The notes under the pieces were generated by a model. It searched no databases and was not told the origin of the DNA. It saw only the letters and a program-made list of their open reading frames with translations. The position numbers and the translations under genes were made by a program. This document shows positions 15,194-22,455 of a stretch of 64,000 bases of DNA, one piece after another. The DNA lies in the IMG/VR virus record IMGVR_UViG_3300022871_000011, positions 1-64,000 of that record; one strand, given 5' to 3'. The first letter of the stretch is position 1; the number at the start of each line of letters is the position of its first letter. The stretch comes from a virus.

Positions 15194-18100
15194 TTACCAA
15201 ACTACTTTCTCTGGATCAGTCGGGGCCGCTAAGGCCAGCTGCTGTTCCGTTATTGTAAACTTATCCTTGACAGTGTTCATGTCAGGGTACGATTGACGTG
15301 TGTGCCATATGGCCGAACACGCATAATTTAAAGCATGGGCAAAGTCATCACTCTTTTTGGGAGCTTTGCCTATAAGATACATAATACCGCCTCTGGGTAA
15401 TTCCCGGGGCATCTCTACAAGGTTAAGTAGATCATCCAGTACTATCTTGGATTCGTCATCATAGAACGGCAGTGAGATCTTATGTGCCCTTAACATAGCG
15501 CACATAACAGCCAAGCTCCGTGCTTTATCGATGCTGTAAGAGAACCGGGTACCGTTACCTGTAGGTGGGTTATAGGTTATAACATCTTTGTTGGTGCTGC
15601 TAACGTATGTGTAAGGTATGATCTGATGATCGGGCAAACCTGCCTGTCTCATCAAGGATTCCCTAACATAACCTGCGCCACCATAATCATGTGCCATATA
15701 GACACACTGAAACTTGCGGAACTGATCCATGATATACATGGACTCTTCTTCAGGGCTCATACCCATGGGGAGCCTCTCAGAGTATAAGTTATCTACTACA
15801 TCTGTACCGTTACGGAAACCCACGACGGCTAATGCAGTGTAGCTCTCTGATAAGTCTCCGCCACCACTCCAGTCAACACCCATAACATAACCGGAATACT
15901 GGTTGCGCAACTTAATTGTAGCAGCCATATCATTCTTATGTTTACCGGCCGCTGAGATTAAGTCGGCTTGTGATAATAGTTTAACGTTTTCATCGCAAGG
16001 CACCCCCAGTACCTCGTTATAGAATTTAGCCTTAGAGTAGGACCCGGGACCTTCCATTTTACCGAGTAGGGCCTGCCACTTAGCTTTAATCCCATAATGA
16101 AGAGGATGTGTTACCTGGCAGAAATGATAACCAGCATGCGTGGCAGCCAAGTCAGGCCGTGCATGTACATAGTAACCCCGGCGCCCATCTAAGGTGCCCC
16201 CGCATTTGGCACATATAATAGTTTTCTTACCCAGCATCTTAATCAGGTCCTGCTCAATCGATGCTATATTCTTTTTACGACAGTGACTACAAGGGATACA
16301 CCACTCCGCCATACTACTGTCGTTCCACACCACTGCAAGTGTTCCATCCGACGTCTTAGGCGTACCGGTATATTGCTGGAAACCGAAGTACCTATTTGCA
16401 CTTGTTGTTTCGAATAAAATTGGGAGGAAATCGTAGTCAATGTCTTGGCAATTAAGGCTTTGCACATTATTTGCAAGAATATAATTATGCGTTCCGACCA
16501 CCTCTATATCGTAAACAGGCTGCACAGCTGTAACCTCTATTTTAGATATTCTGCTAAGGGTTACGCCTGCTCCAGCTTCCTTGCACGGTAACGCCGCTGG
16601 TTGTCCCTCAACTTTAACTTCTGACACACCTCGGCCTGGCAGACGGTGCTTGTCTTCTTGTAGAGGGGTTCCCCGCAGTACCTGCAATGGCCTGTTGGCC
16701 CTTTCGCCAGTATTTTGCGCTTGTGCCGGGCATTCGTTATAAGGCGCTGTCTTTCTTTCTCTGCAGGGTCGTTGGCAAGCCTCTCTTTCCTGCGTTGGTC
16801 CGACCGGGCATTCTGTTCTTTTACTTTGTCGGGGTTGTTCTTGCGCCACTCTTTTGTGTGCACTGCCTCTGCTTTGTGGTCCCTGCGTGCGTTGGCCTTG
16901 TCCAGCCGATCTCTGTAGCGTCCCTGGTCCTTCTTTAATTTTGCATAATACCGTTTGCGCTCCGACTGTAGACTTGCTTCGTATGCCGGGTCTCCCTTTA
17001 GCGATGTCCGCTTGTCGCGTTTGCGTTCGTTTACAAGGTCCCTGTTGCGTTCCAGGTAGGCTGCTGCATGCTTTCTTCCCATTGCCCTGCTGTACACTAG
17101 GTCCTTGTAGTAACAGCGCCTGGCTATTATCCTGGATTGTTCCGGGTTGGCACGGCGCCACTCCGCGGACTTCTCCATTATGTATTCTTTGTTTTCTTCG
17201 TAATATTCGTGTTTGACTATGTGATCGTACTCCTCTTTGCATGCACCCTCGCATACCCATGCTCCCTTGGTTAGCTCTGCCCCGCACATTAAGCAACGGT
17301 GTTCTATACGGTTTATCTTGTAAGCCATCGGTGCAGGCATGTAAGGTGCTATCAACGGTATCAGGGTTATTGTGCCCTTCGCAGTTATGTATAGCAGAGG
17401 GTACGTGAAGACTTCCCCGTCCCTCGTTTTGTTCACCATATACACTTTGCTCTCCACACCATACTTGGCCATTAGCCATGTAGATAGCAGGTCCACTTCC
17501 TCCGGGCTGAACCCGTGAGTCGATATGCTCACAGTCCTGCGTCCGCTGTCCAGACATCCGTCGTCCCCTATCCACCACGCTATCCCCTCGGGGGTCAGCT
17601 GTGAGAGCCACTCCGTGTTCACTAGCTTGTGATGCCCGTCCGGGCATGTTAGGGTGAAGATATAGTGAAACACTGAGAGGGCCTGCGTCCTCCAGACACT
17701 CGACCATTCTCCGTAACCCCCGTTCTTGATCTTGTAAGGTGCTCTGGTGGCGTACTCTGCTAACAGGGCGTACTTCTCCAGGTTGTATTGGTGCTGGCAC
17801 CACCCGTGATTTGAGCGGTAACATACAGTCTGCTTGGCTGCGCTGCTTACCTGCATTGAGCCATCCCCTAGCATCGTACCCAGTAACAGCTGCTTCTGTG
17901 ATGCCGTCAAAGTCTCCGGTTTGTTTTGCATACTCATAATTTATTACCTCCGATAATCGTACAGGGCCTATAGATGTGGGGAATGAATGATCACCCGTAC
18001 ACTCTATTGTTTCACCTGTCTCTAGTGTAACTTTAAAACACAGCCGCTCCCCGTGATAGGAAGCATCCTTTGCTGCGATACTATTTAACACTGTACCATC

Positions 18101-18700
18101 ATTGTTGAAAGAATGCAAGTACTCACCTGCTTTAACTTCACAGACCTTTTTGGATGAAAAAGTCACTCCGTCATAACTCGTTGATATTAAAGTATTTGCG
18201 CTGAGGCTCTCGTCAATTGCGACACATGAGATTGAGGATATGCCCCTCACACGATCGGGATTTAGGTAGCAATATTCTAGGAATATCATAGACCCAGAAT
18301 GGAACTCTTTCGTGTAGAATTTACCCACCTCCTGGTCCGACATCATATCGCTCTTTATGAGAGAGTGTTTAAGAAGAGGCCTCAGGATGGTAGCATTATA
18401 GCGGGCCAACTGGTCAGCACGGGGCTCGATTATAAGTGTATGGAAGCCTTTGTAGTAGTGGGCCCTTAAAATAGCCTGTGCACTTAGGCTCAGACTTTTT
18501 CCTACTTGCCGTGAGCAGCAATATACAACAGATCTAGGTTGTTCAAATTCGAAGAATGGTGCCATCTGATAATGGAGGTCAGTTGACATATGTTCTTCAC
18601 CTATTTTGAACACAGGTAAGAGAGGTGCAAAGGATGTAACCCACCCCTCATCTACAGCGCGGAAGTATTCCGCAATGAATTGATTCGTATTAAGACCCAA
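15194..18700 (-). CDS. Terminase large subunit precursor containing an intein
   Basis: 1168 aa precursor, leftward. The ATPase part shows Walker A CCSRQVGKS (residues 61-69) and Walker B SCVAIDE (158-164). The nuclease part shows MGVDWSGGGDLSES, MAHDYGGAG and SDDFAHALNYA, the acidic metal-binding segments of TerL. Between Walker B and CQDIDYDFLPILFET sits a 586-residue intein (DNA 16451-18208). Removing it gives a 582-aa TerL with an uninterrupted VAIDE-CQDID motor motif, normal for the family. TerL packages DNA into the procapsid, cutting concatemers and driving translocation with ATP. The middle of the intein in this frame is low-complexity and overlaps a different gene. Confidence 0.9.
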   Translation of the reverse strand: MGLNTNQFIAEYFRAVDEGWVTSFAPLLPVFKIGEEHMSTDLHYQMAPFFEFEQPRSVVYCCSRQVGKSLSLSAQAILRAHYYKGFHTLIIEPRADQLARYNATILRPLLKHSLIKSDMMSDQEVGKFYTKEFHSGSMIFLEYCYLNPDRVRGISSISCVAIDESLSANTLISTSYDGVTFSSKKVCEVKAGEYLHSFNNDGTVLNSIAAKDASYHGERLCFKVTLETGETIECTGDHSFPTSIGPVRLSEVINYEYAKQTGDFDGITEAAVTGYDARGWLNAGKQRSQADCMLPLKSRVVPAPIQPGEVRPVSRVRHQSTLQDQERGLRRMVECLEDAGPLSVSLYLHPNMPGRASQASEHGVALTADPRGDSVVDRGRRMSGQRTQDCEHIDSRVQPGGSGPAIYMANGQVWCGEQSVYGEQNEGRGSLHVPSAIHNCEGHNNPDTVDSTLHACTDGLQDKPYRTPLLNVRGRANQGSMGMRGCMQRGVRSHSQTRILRRKQRIHNGEVRGVAPCQPGTIQDNSQALLLQGPSVQQGNGKKACSSLPGTQQGPCKRTQTRQADIAKGRPGIRSKSTVGAQTVLCKIKEGPGTLQRSAGQGQRTQGPQSRGSAHKRVAQEQPRQSKRTECPVGPTQEREACQRPCRERKTAPYNECPAQAQNTGERANRPLQVLRGTPLQEDKHRLPGRGVSEVKVEGQPAALPCKEAGAGVTLSRISKIEVTAVQPVYDIEVVGTHNYILANNVQSLNCQDIDYDFLPILFETTSANRYFGFQQYTGTPKTSDGTLAVVWNDSSMAEWCIPCSHCRKKNIASIEQDLIKMLGKKTIICAKCGGTLDGRRGYYVHARPDLAATHAGYHFCQVTHPLHYGIKAKWQALLGKMEGPGSYSKAKFYNEVLGVPCDENVKLLSQADLISAAGKHKNDMAATIKLRNQYSGYVMGVDWSGGGDLSESYTALAVVGFRNGTDVVDNLYSERLPMGMSPEEESMYIMDQFRKFQCVYMAHDYGGAGYVRESLMRQAGLPDHQIIPYTYVSSTNKDVITYNPPTGNGTRFSYSIDKARSLAVMCAMLRAHKISLPFYDDESKIVLDDLLNLVEMPRELPRGGIMYLIGKAPKKSDDFAHALNYACSAIWHTRQSYPDMNTVKDKFTITEQQLALAAPTDPEKVVW
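16451..18208 (-). mobile_element. Intein inserted in TerL Walker B
   Basis: 586 codons. It begins with Ser1 (SLSANTLIST, block A), has GETIECTGDHSFPT (block B, TxxH), and ends with VYDIEVVGTHNYILANN...SLN followed by Cys+1 of the C-extein (blocks F and G). The penultimate residue is Leu instead of the usual His, seen in a minority of active inteins. Splicing domains occupy roughly the first 95 and last 35-40 residues. The DNA between them carries a LAGLIDADG gene in the +1-shifted frame, while the intein frame stays open through it. Confidence 0.85.
16561..17937 (-). CDS. LAGLIDADG homing endonuclease nested out of frame in the TerL intein
   Basis: 458 aa, fully inside the intein DNA but in a different frame from TerL. 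It has its own GGAGG site, an in-frame TAA just upstream of the ATG, and its own stop, so it is a separate gene. LLLGTMLGDGSMQ (residue 17) and IAWWIGDDGCLD (about residue 118) are the two LAGLIDADG helices with the catalytic acidic residues. The C-terminal 240 residues have a Cys pair motif (CLMCG...CEGAC), repeated basic RRANPEQ/RKNNPDKV helices typical of DNA-binding tails of phage endonucleases, and a final CRYCGEP...CQAEVC zinc site. It should cut intein-less terL alleles and spread the intein. Confidence 0.85.
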   Translation of the reverse strand: MSMQNKPETLTASQKQLLLGTMLGDGSMQVSSAAKQTVCYRSNHGWCQHQYNLEKYALLAEYATRAPYKIKNGGYGEWSSVWRTQALSVFHYIFTLTCPDGHHKLVNTEWLSQLTPEGIAWWIGDDGCLDSGRRTVSISTHGFSPEEVDLLSTWLMAKYGVESKVYMVNKTRDGEVFTYPLLYITAKGTITLIPLIAPYMPAPMAYKINRIEHRCLMCGAELTKGAWVCEGACKEEYDHIVKHEYYEENKEYIMEKSAEWRRANPEQSRIIARRCYYKDLVYSRAMGRKHAAAYLERNRDLVNERKRDKRTSLKGDPAYEASLQSERKRYYAKLKKDQGRYRDRLDKANARRDHKAEAVHTKEWRKNNPDKVKEQNARSDQRRKERLANDPAEKERQRLITNARHKRKILAKGPTGHCRYCGEPLYKKTSTVCQAEVCQKLKLRDNQRRYRARKLEQA

Positions 18701-18763
18701 ACGTTCCTCCTAAGTGCTTCGACAGCACACAAACTTATTATTTAATTTATTCGCATAAAGATG

Positions 18764-18780
18764 TTTTGTAAAGTATATTA
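18764..18780 (+). promoter_or_regulatory. Promoter-like motif TTTGTAAAG-TATATTA
   Basis: Lies 23 bases before the ATG at 18803 in the divergent gap after TerL. The same blocks precede the leftward gene at 10315. Likely start of the rightward accessory operon; transcription start not determinable here. Confidence 0.45.
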
Positions 18781-18802
18781 GCATAAAATACAGGAATTGC
18801 AA

Positions 18803-19024
18803 ATGCCGAGTCAGAGCTCAAGAGAAGCACTCAAGCGTAAAAAGCTTGATTTTAATGAATTGAATAATGATTCTGCCGGTCCTTATAAGACCCGCGGACT
18901 CATTTCCCATGACCGACCGTTTGAGGAGACGGTAGCACTACGACCTATTGACACAGTCAAGGATCGTGGGGCGACTTTACCTCTGGACGATGGCGAGTGG
19001 AACGATTCATCTTCCAGCTCATGA
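18803..19024 (+). CDS. Hypothetical protein with Ser tail
   Basis: 73 aa from the ATG at 18803. Polar and charged throughout: SSREALKRKKLDFNELNND, then FEETVALRPIDTVKDRG, ending WNDSSSSS. No domain recognised. First gene of the rightward run divergent from TerL, placed behind a promoter-like motif. Function unknown. Confidence 0.55.
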   Translation: MPSQSSREALKRKKLDFNELNNDSAGPYKTRGLISHDRPFEETVALRPIDTVKDRGATLPLDDGEWNDSSSSS

Positions 19025-19074
19025 CACCCTCTTCAACATACACGGAGGTGTAAGTGTGAAATCGAAGAAGGATT

Positions 19075-19386
19075 ATGAAGGCTGAAAAGTATCTCTCAGA
19101 GGGCGGAGGTTTAGCCCTTATGGTTATTAGTGGCTTATTGCTGCTATTCTTGTTATGGGTAAGCCCTATAGCTGCAAGTTGTGCTGGCTTCGCCACCATG
19201 ATATTAATACTACTCCCCCGCCTCTCCGCTAACCCGGAAACAGGTTCAGGTGTAGGTATTATAGCAGGGCTACCGGTTATCGTAGGGTTATGCGTACACC
19301 CGGTGGTGTTCTGTGTAGCTGTATTGGCAACTTGGTGGTTAATCGTAGGACTTTCTCAGAGCCTAACCGACTCAGATTCCCCGTAA
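19075..19386 (+). CDS. Small integral membrane protein
   Basis: 103 aa. Three hydrophobic segments (about residues 12-30, 33-48 and 60-93, the last long enough for two passes) joined by short polar loops, with a charged N-terminus (MKAEKY). The size and topology resemble holins, but no lysis enzyme lies beside it in this window, so a holin role is only a possibility. AAGG lies just upstream of the ATG. Could equally be a superinfection-exclusion or host-membrane protein. Confidence 0.6.
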   Translation: MKAEKYLSEGGGLALMVISGLLLLFLLWVSPIAASCAGFATMILILLPRLSANPETGSGVGIIAGLPVIVGLCVHPVVFCVAVLATWWLIVGLSQSLTDSDSP

Positions 19387-19443
19387 CAAACACGCTGTCG
19401 AGCACCGTGGAGGATTTCTTTAATTTATTAAACCGGAGATAGA

Positions 19444-19656
19444 ATGACTAATTTATTAATTTTAAGTTCGAAAGATGAGGCTGACACTGTCAGTTCTAAG
19501 GTAATGGCTAACCATGACATCGTCATACAGGCCATCGAAGACACAGGGATGTATACAATCCTGAAGAGCAGAGGCAAGACCAGGCGAGCAAAGATGAACT
19601 GGCCTGATGTATGTAAACTGCGAGTAAAGCTTGAGACAGAAATTGCAGAGGCCTAA
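19444..19656 (+). CDS. Hypothetical protein
   Basis: 70 aa with CCGGAGATAG upstream of the ATG. Small alpha/beta protein with basic middle (KSRGKTRRAKMNWPDVCKLR). No family recognised. It precedes a 160-base gap with a strong hairpin. Confidence 0.55.
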   Translation: MTNLLILSSKDEADTVSSKVMANHDIVIQAIEDTGMYTILKSRGKTRRAKMNWPDVCKLRVKLETEIAEA

Positions 19657-19757
19657 AAACCTGCATCTCCTTCTCATACTCTTCCTCTTAACCTAATATT
19701 ACAAAAGAATTGAATATTTATTCTAAATATCCCCTTCTTCTGTAGAGATTGAAACAG

Positions 19758-19783
19758 ACGCACCAGCTTTTCGGCTGGTGCGT
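19758..19783 (+). terminator. Strong GC hairpin, possible terminator
   Basis: ACGCACCAGC (19758-19767) pairs perfectly with GCTGGTGCGT (19774-19783) around TTTTCG. No T-run follows, so it may be a factor-dependent terminator, a processing site or an RNA stability element ahead of the gene at 19820. Confidence 0.5.
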
Positions 19784-19819
19784 TGAGCTACACATTTGTA
19801 TTACTGAAAAGGAGGTTTA

Positions 19820-20104
19820 ATGTCTATACAAAAGTATAACGCTACACTCAACAGAGTATCAGCATCGTTTGCAAAAATATCAAAGCTTATTGACAACCAC
19901 GTTGATAAGTACACCATGCACAAGAAATGGGATTGCTGGTTTAGACTCCATGATGCATTCAGGAAGAAGTATCATATCAGAGCCTACAGCAGATCAAAAC
20001 GCGATAACATGGATATCATGTTCGCAATAGCCTTAGCCCCTGAAGGCAACGGTAAAGGTATGTTAAATGAACTCGAACAGCTCGCAACGGAGATGTTCAC
20101 CTAA
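19820..20104 (+). CDS. Hypothetical protein
   Basis: 94 aa, ATG preceded by AAAAGGAGG. Basic, helical (HKKWDCWFRLHDAFRKKYHIRAYSRSKRDN) with Trp and aromatic residues that suggest a nucleic-acid or protein-binding surface. No family recognised. It opens a new cluster after the hairpin at 19758-19783. Confidence 0.6.
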   Translation: MSIQKYNATLNRVSASFAKISKLIDNHVDKYTMHKKWDCWFRLHDAFRKKYHIRAYSRSKRDNMDIMFAIALAPEGNGKGMLNELEQLATEMFT

Positions 20105-20119
20105 CCAACAAGGAGTATT

Positions 20120-20404
20120 ATGTCAGAACTAATGTACACACAGTTAATCGGAGTCACAGCAGGCATGGGCCCAGGAATCATAATTGGTTTCATACTGTGT
20201 GCTATCCTGCTTCAGCGGGCTATCATACACAGTACCATGCATGCATTGATGCTTTCGCAGAAGGGCGGGCCGGCACCAGGAGGAGGCCCTACAGAGGACG
20301 GAGAGCAATTAAAAGTTAAAAGCCTGCATGAGATCCACGTAGAGGGTAAACGTAAACAGGAGGCTACTAAGAATGACGCACAGGACAAACCACAAGAAGG
20401 CTAA
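20120..20404 (+). CDS. Single-pass membrane protein
   Basis: 94 aa with AAGGAG upstream. One transmembrane helix (about residues 8-32, IGVTAGMGPGIIIGFILCAILLQ), then a Gly/Pro stretch and a charged, lysine-rich C-terminal tail likely in the cytoplasm. Its last codons overlap the start of the next gene. Spanin-like or regulatory membrane roles are possible; nothing decides between them. Confidence 0.6.
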   Translation: MSELMYTQLIGVTAGMGPGIIIGFILCAILLQRAIIHSTMHALMLSQKGGPAPGGGPTEDGEQLKVKSLHEIHVEGKRKQEATKNDAQDKPQEG

Positions 20405-20771
20405 ACCAATCAGATCGATTGTTATACCTACTGACTTGGATAGAGGGAAGTTAGTACCAGTGACGTGGTACCCTGATGCAGAGATCTATGAGTGTGGTGG
20501 TGACTTCTATCGTAGGAACTATGATTTTAGATCAATCGACGAGTACGCAGGCAGATGTGAGACCTGTGATATGTGCGAGGAAAATACAGGGCTCACAAAC
20601 ACACTCTGTAAAACCGCGCCTCGTAACAAGACTGATTTAGGTATAAAGGACTGCTCGAAGCAGCCACTCTTCAATATGAAGCTGATGGATGAAATTCACG
20701 CAGAACTGTTAAAGGTATCAACAATACCAGAAAAGGATAATAAAGATGAGAACAATAACAAAGATCCATGA
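20373..20771 (+). CDS. Cys-rich protein 4, distant member of the LLKVKELTD-tail family
   Basis: 132 aa. Basic N-terminus, then RCETCDMCEENTG ... TLCK ... KDCSK with five or six Cys in a zinc-type cluster, and the tail LMDEIHAELLKVSTIPEKD, which aligns with DDLYDDLLKVKELTD of the proteins ending at 12619 and 13846. Here the ribosome binding site of the following gene (AAAAGG) lies after rather than inside the tail motif. Overlaps both neighbours. Function unknown. Confidence 0.6.
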   Translation: MTHRTNHKKAKPIRSIVIPTDLDRGKLVPVTWYPDAEIYECGGDFYRRNYDFRSIDEYAGRCETCDMCEENTGLTNTLCKTAPRNKTDLGIKDCSKQPLFNMKLMDEIHAELLKVSTIPEKDNKDENNNKDP

Positions 20772-21531
20772 TTACTACGATGGTTTGATGCGAAGCGATG
20801 AAGACGATAAAATAGTTTTCATGCGAAACACCAGTGAGGTTCCCTTTGCGGAACTGGATATAGATACGAAGAGAACGCAGCATTATAAGCACTGGCATGG
20901 AAGCGCGGCTCGTTTTGACTACTTCCTTACAGCCAATGATGATGAAGTCCGTAGATGGGATGGTAAGGTACACTCCTCTGAGAGCTTCGTAGTGGGCTTT
21001 TGCGGTAAGATCTATACCGGACTACGCGTTAAGAGGACTAATGGTCTCTGCGTTACCGCACAAGGCTATAAGAAAACAAATGAGATCCTGTACGGAGACG
21101 ATATGATTGAGTACCTGGAACATATCAGTGCTGATGACTGTGAGAACCATAGTAAATCGCACTGGCCCTGGCAGTTCACGCATTACGCAGGAACTGCGGC
21201 TAAGATACGAGACGCAATGACGCTTATGGAGAATGGACCACTTAAGGAGCTATTTATCAGATACCGGGTGCCTTACTTTGTGATGGAGGATTATGTGAAG
21301 TGTACTCTATTGCCGGTATTGAAGGACTACCAGTTCTACAGGGTATTTGACGCTTATCAGACTTATCAGGAGGTCCGGATGTTTGTAGAGGGCAACCTTG
21401 CACAGGATACTCAAGTCGTAGTACCTGTAGGCGGAGATTTAATAGTCCGCGATAGTAAGGGCTTCGACAAACACAGCTTCCGTAAGGACAAGCAGGATAA
21501 GAAACAAAAAAGGAGAAAACATAGAACATGA
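20746..21531 (+). CDS. Conserved phage protein of unknown function
   Basis: 261 aa. Opens with TKIHDYYDGLMRSDEDDKIVF, a beginning I associate with a conserved hypothetical protein in large phages (ITxxxDYYD). Residues 80-160 include VVGFCGKIYTGLRVKR and HWPWQFTH. The last 25 residues are strongly basic (RKDKQDKKQKRRKHR), perhaps for nucleic acid binding. The stop overlaps the next start (ATGA). Role unknown. Confidence 0.6.
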   Translation: MRTITKIHDYYDGLMRSDEDDKIVFMRNTSEVPFAELDIDTKRTQHYKHWHGSAARFDYFLTANDDEVRRWDGKVHSSESFVVGFCGKIYTGLRVKRTNGLCVTAQGYKKTNEILYGDDMIEYLEHISADDCENHSKSHWPWQFTHYAGTAAKIRDAMTLMENGPLKELFIRYRVPYFVMEDYVKCTLLPVLKDYQFYRVFDAYQTYQEVRMFVEGNLAQDTQVVVPVGGDLIVRDSKGFDKHSFRKDKQDKKQKRRKHRT

Positions 21532-21833
21532 GTAATATGCAGAAAGACTGGGAAGCTGACCTTATGACTGAGTCCAAAGAGGATCTCATAGAAATGGTCA
21601 AGCATTTCCAGGAAATAGCGCTGGGTACATATGACCCAGACAAAGAGGAAGAGAACTATATGCTGGGGGTGGCTGTTAACATGTTCACCACACTAGCAAG
21701 TTGTATTCACAGGGGCGGTACCATTGAGTACCACGACGAGACAGCTAAATGGAACTGTGTCGAACTTGCCGATGTTATAACTAACTGGGAAGTTAAGTAC
21801 ACCCGTGATAACATAAGGATGAAAGAGAAGTAA
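21528..21833 (+). CDS. Hypothetical acidic protein
   Basis: 101 aa; four-base ATGA overlap with the preceding gene and an AAAGGAG about 13 bases upstream. Acidic N-terminus with helices, then a hydrophobic helix (MLGVAVNMFTTLASCIH). Its stop codon lies only six bases before the first tRNA-like RNA, so the RNAs may be processed from the same transcript. Function unknown. Confidence 0.6.
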   Translation: MSNMQKDWEADLMTESKEDLIEMVKHFQEIALGTYDPDKEEENYMLGVAVNMFTTLASCIHRGGTIEYHDETAKWNCVELADVITNWEVKYTRDNIRMKEK

Positions 21834-21839
21834 TATCAT

Positions 21840-21988
21840 ACGTTGGTAGCTAATAGGGTTAAGCGCTCGCATTTCAAGCGAGGTCAGAATAGACCGTACA
21901 CCTGGTTAGGTTTATTCCCAAAATTAGGAACGGTATGCGCATACCGGTTCTATGGGTGATGGTAGTTCGAATCTATCCCAACGTGCCA
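21840..21988 (+). tRNA. Oversized tRNA-like RNA 1, anticodon TTC (Glu)
   Basis: Acceptor ACGTTGG (21840-21846) pairs with CCAACGT (21978-21984), followed by G and an encoded CCA. D-arm at 21849-21864 contains GGG. Anticodon arm CTCGC-ATTTCAA-GCGAG (21866-21882) reads UUC. T-arm GGTAG-TTCGAAT-CTATC (21961-21977) is canonical. Between anticodon arm and T-arm there are 78 bases instead of 4-5 (or about 20 in class II tRNAs); they include the perfect hairpin GGTATGC/GCATACC (21932-21945) and a GGTC/GACC hairpin. A canonical tRNA cloverleaf with a large variable-region insertion is the best description; whether the insert is removed is unknown. Confidence 0.65.
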
Positions 21989-21998
21989 TTTTATTTAA

Positions 21999-22194
21999 GG
22001 TCCTGTAGCTGATATTGGGTTAGCGGCTGGGTGTTGCCTTTGTCATAAGGCACCAGTGTCAGATCGGCAAGAAACATAGCCAACCGGTTGGTTATACGAA
22101 AAGCCTATCGGCCAAAATTTATGCAGGAAGCGCAGGAACAGTGCGGAATGTGTAATGGGCGTATAAGGAGGTTCGATTCCTTCTGGGATCACCA
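21999..22194 (+). tRNA. Oversized tRNA-like RNA 2, anticodon unresolved
   Basis: Acceptor GGTCCTG (21999-22005) pairs with TGGGATC (22184-22190, with G-U pairs), then A and CCA. D-arm 22008-22024 contains TTGGG. T-arm GGAGG-TTCGATT-CCTTC (22167-22183) is canonical. GCTGG (22026-22030) pairs with CCAGT (22053-22057) as an anticodon stem, but the loop is 22 bases and holds an inner TGCCTT/AAGGCA hairpin with TGTCAT at its tip, which would read GTC (Asp) if used. A further 109 bases, including ATAGCCAACC/GGTTGGTTAT (22076-22095), separate this arm from the T-arm. Total 196 bases, over twice normal. Confidence 0.55.
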
Positions 22195-22200
22195 GTTTTT

Positions 22201-22455
22201 GAGTAGAGCGGGTGACATCCGCGAGTCGTGGTTACTACAGCCCCCTACATCCCGATTGAGCGGCCCAAAAAAATATCGGAAGACGGCCGAGGCGCTCAGG
22301 GGTGATAAATAAAGGAAGAAGGTGGAGGGATCTATGGCCTATGTAACGGGTTTAATAGCGTTTGCATAGATCGTCATGAAGCCAAGGCCTATGGAGGGGT
22401 TACAAACCTCCGGCCGCTGCCGTAGTTCGAGAAGCCACTTTAACCCGCTCTGCTC
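22201..22455 (+). ncRNA. Structured RNA 3, closed by a 9-bp terminal helix
   Basis: AGAGCGGGT (22205-22213) pairs with ACCCGCTCT (22443-22451), flanked by GAG/CTC across one mismatch. Internal perfect helices: GTGGTT/AGCCAC (22228, 22433), TGAGCG/CGCTCA (22257, 22293), GATCTATG/CATAGATC (22329, 22365) and GGCC-x3-GGAGG/CCTCC-GGCC (22386-22415). The outer helix plus a small GAC/GTC arm mimic an acceptor and D-arm, but no T-arm pairs and the 3' end reads GCTC rather than CCA. It is not a recognisable RNase P, tmRNA or group I intron. Family unknown. Confidence 0.55.

Noticed and set aside
16687-17216. Rightward frames opposite the nested endonuclease
   Set aside because: Antisense shadows of a GC-rich coding stretch, Cys/Leu/Phe-rich, with no initiation signals.
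16451-18208. Endonuclease in the intein being out of frame because of sequencing errors
   Set aside because: The endonuclease has its own GGAGG, ATG, an in-frame stop just before the ATG and its own stop, while the TerL frame is open throughout; two chance errors would not create these. Re-sequencing is still worthwhile.
19075-19386. Naming this membrane protein a holin
   Set aside because: Topology fits loosely, but there is no endolysin or spanin next to it.
22088-22312. 74-residue frame in the RNA block
   Set aside because: It crosses the end of one RNA structure and the start of the next, has no ribosome binding site and an unlikely composition.
22201-22455. tRNA with a group I intron in the anticodon loop
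   Set aside because: The outer and anticodon-like helices fit, but there is no T-arm, no CCA and no group I core sequence.
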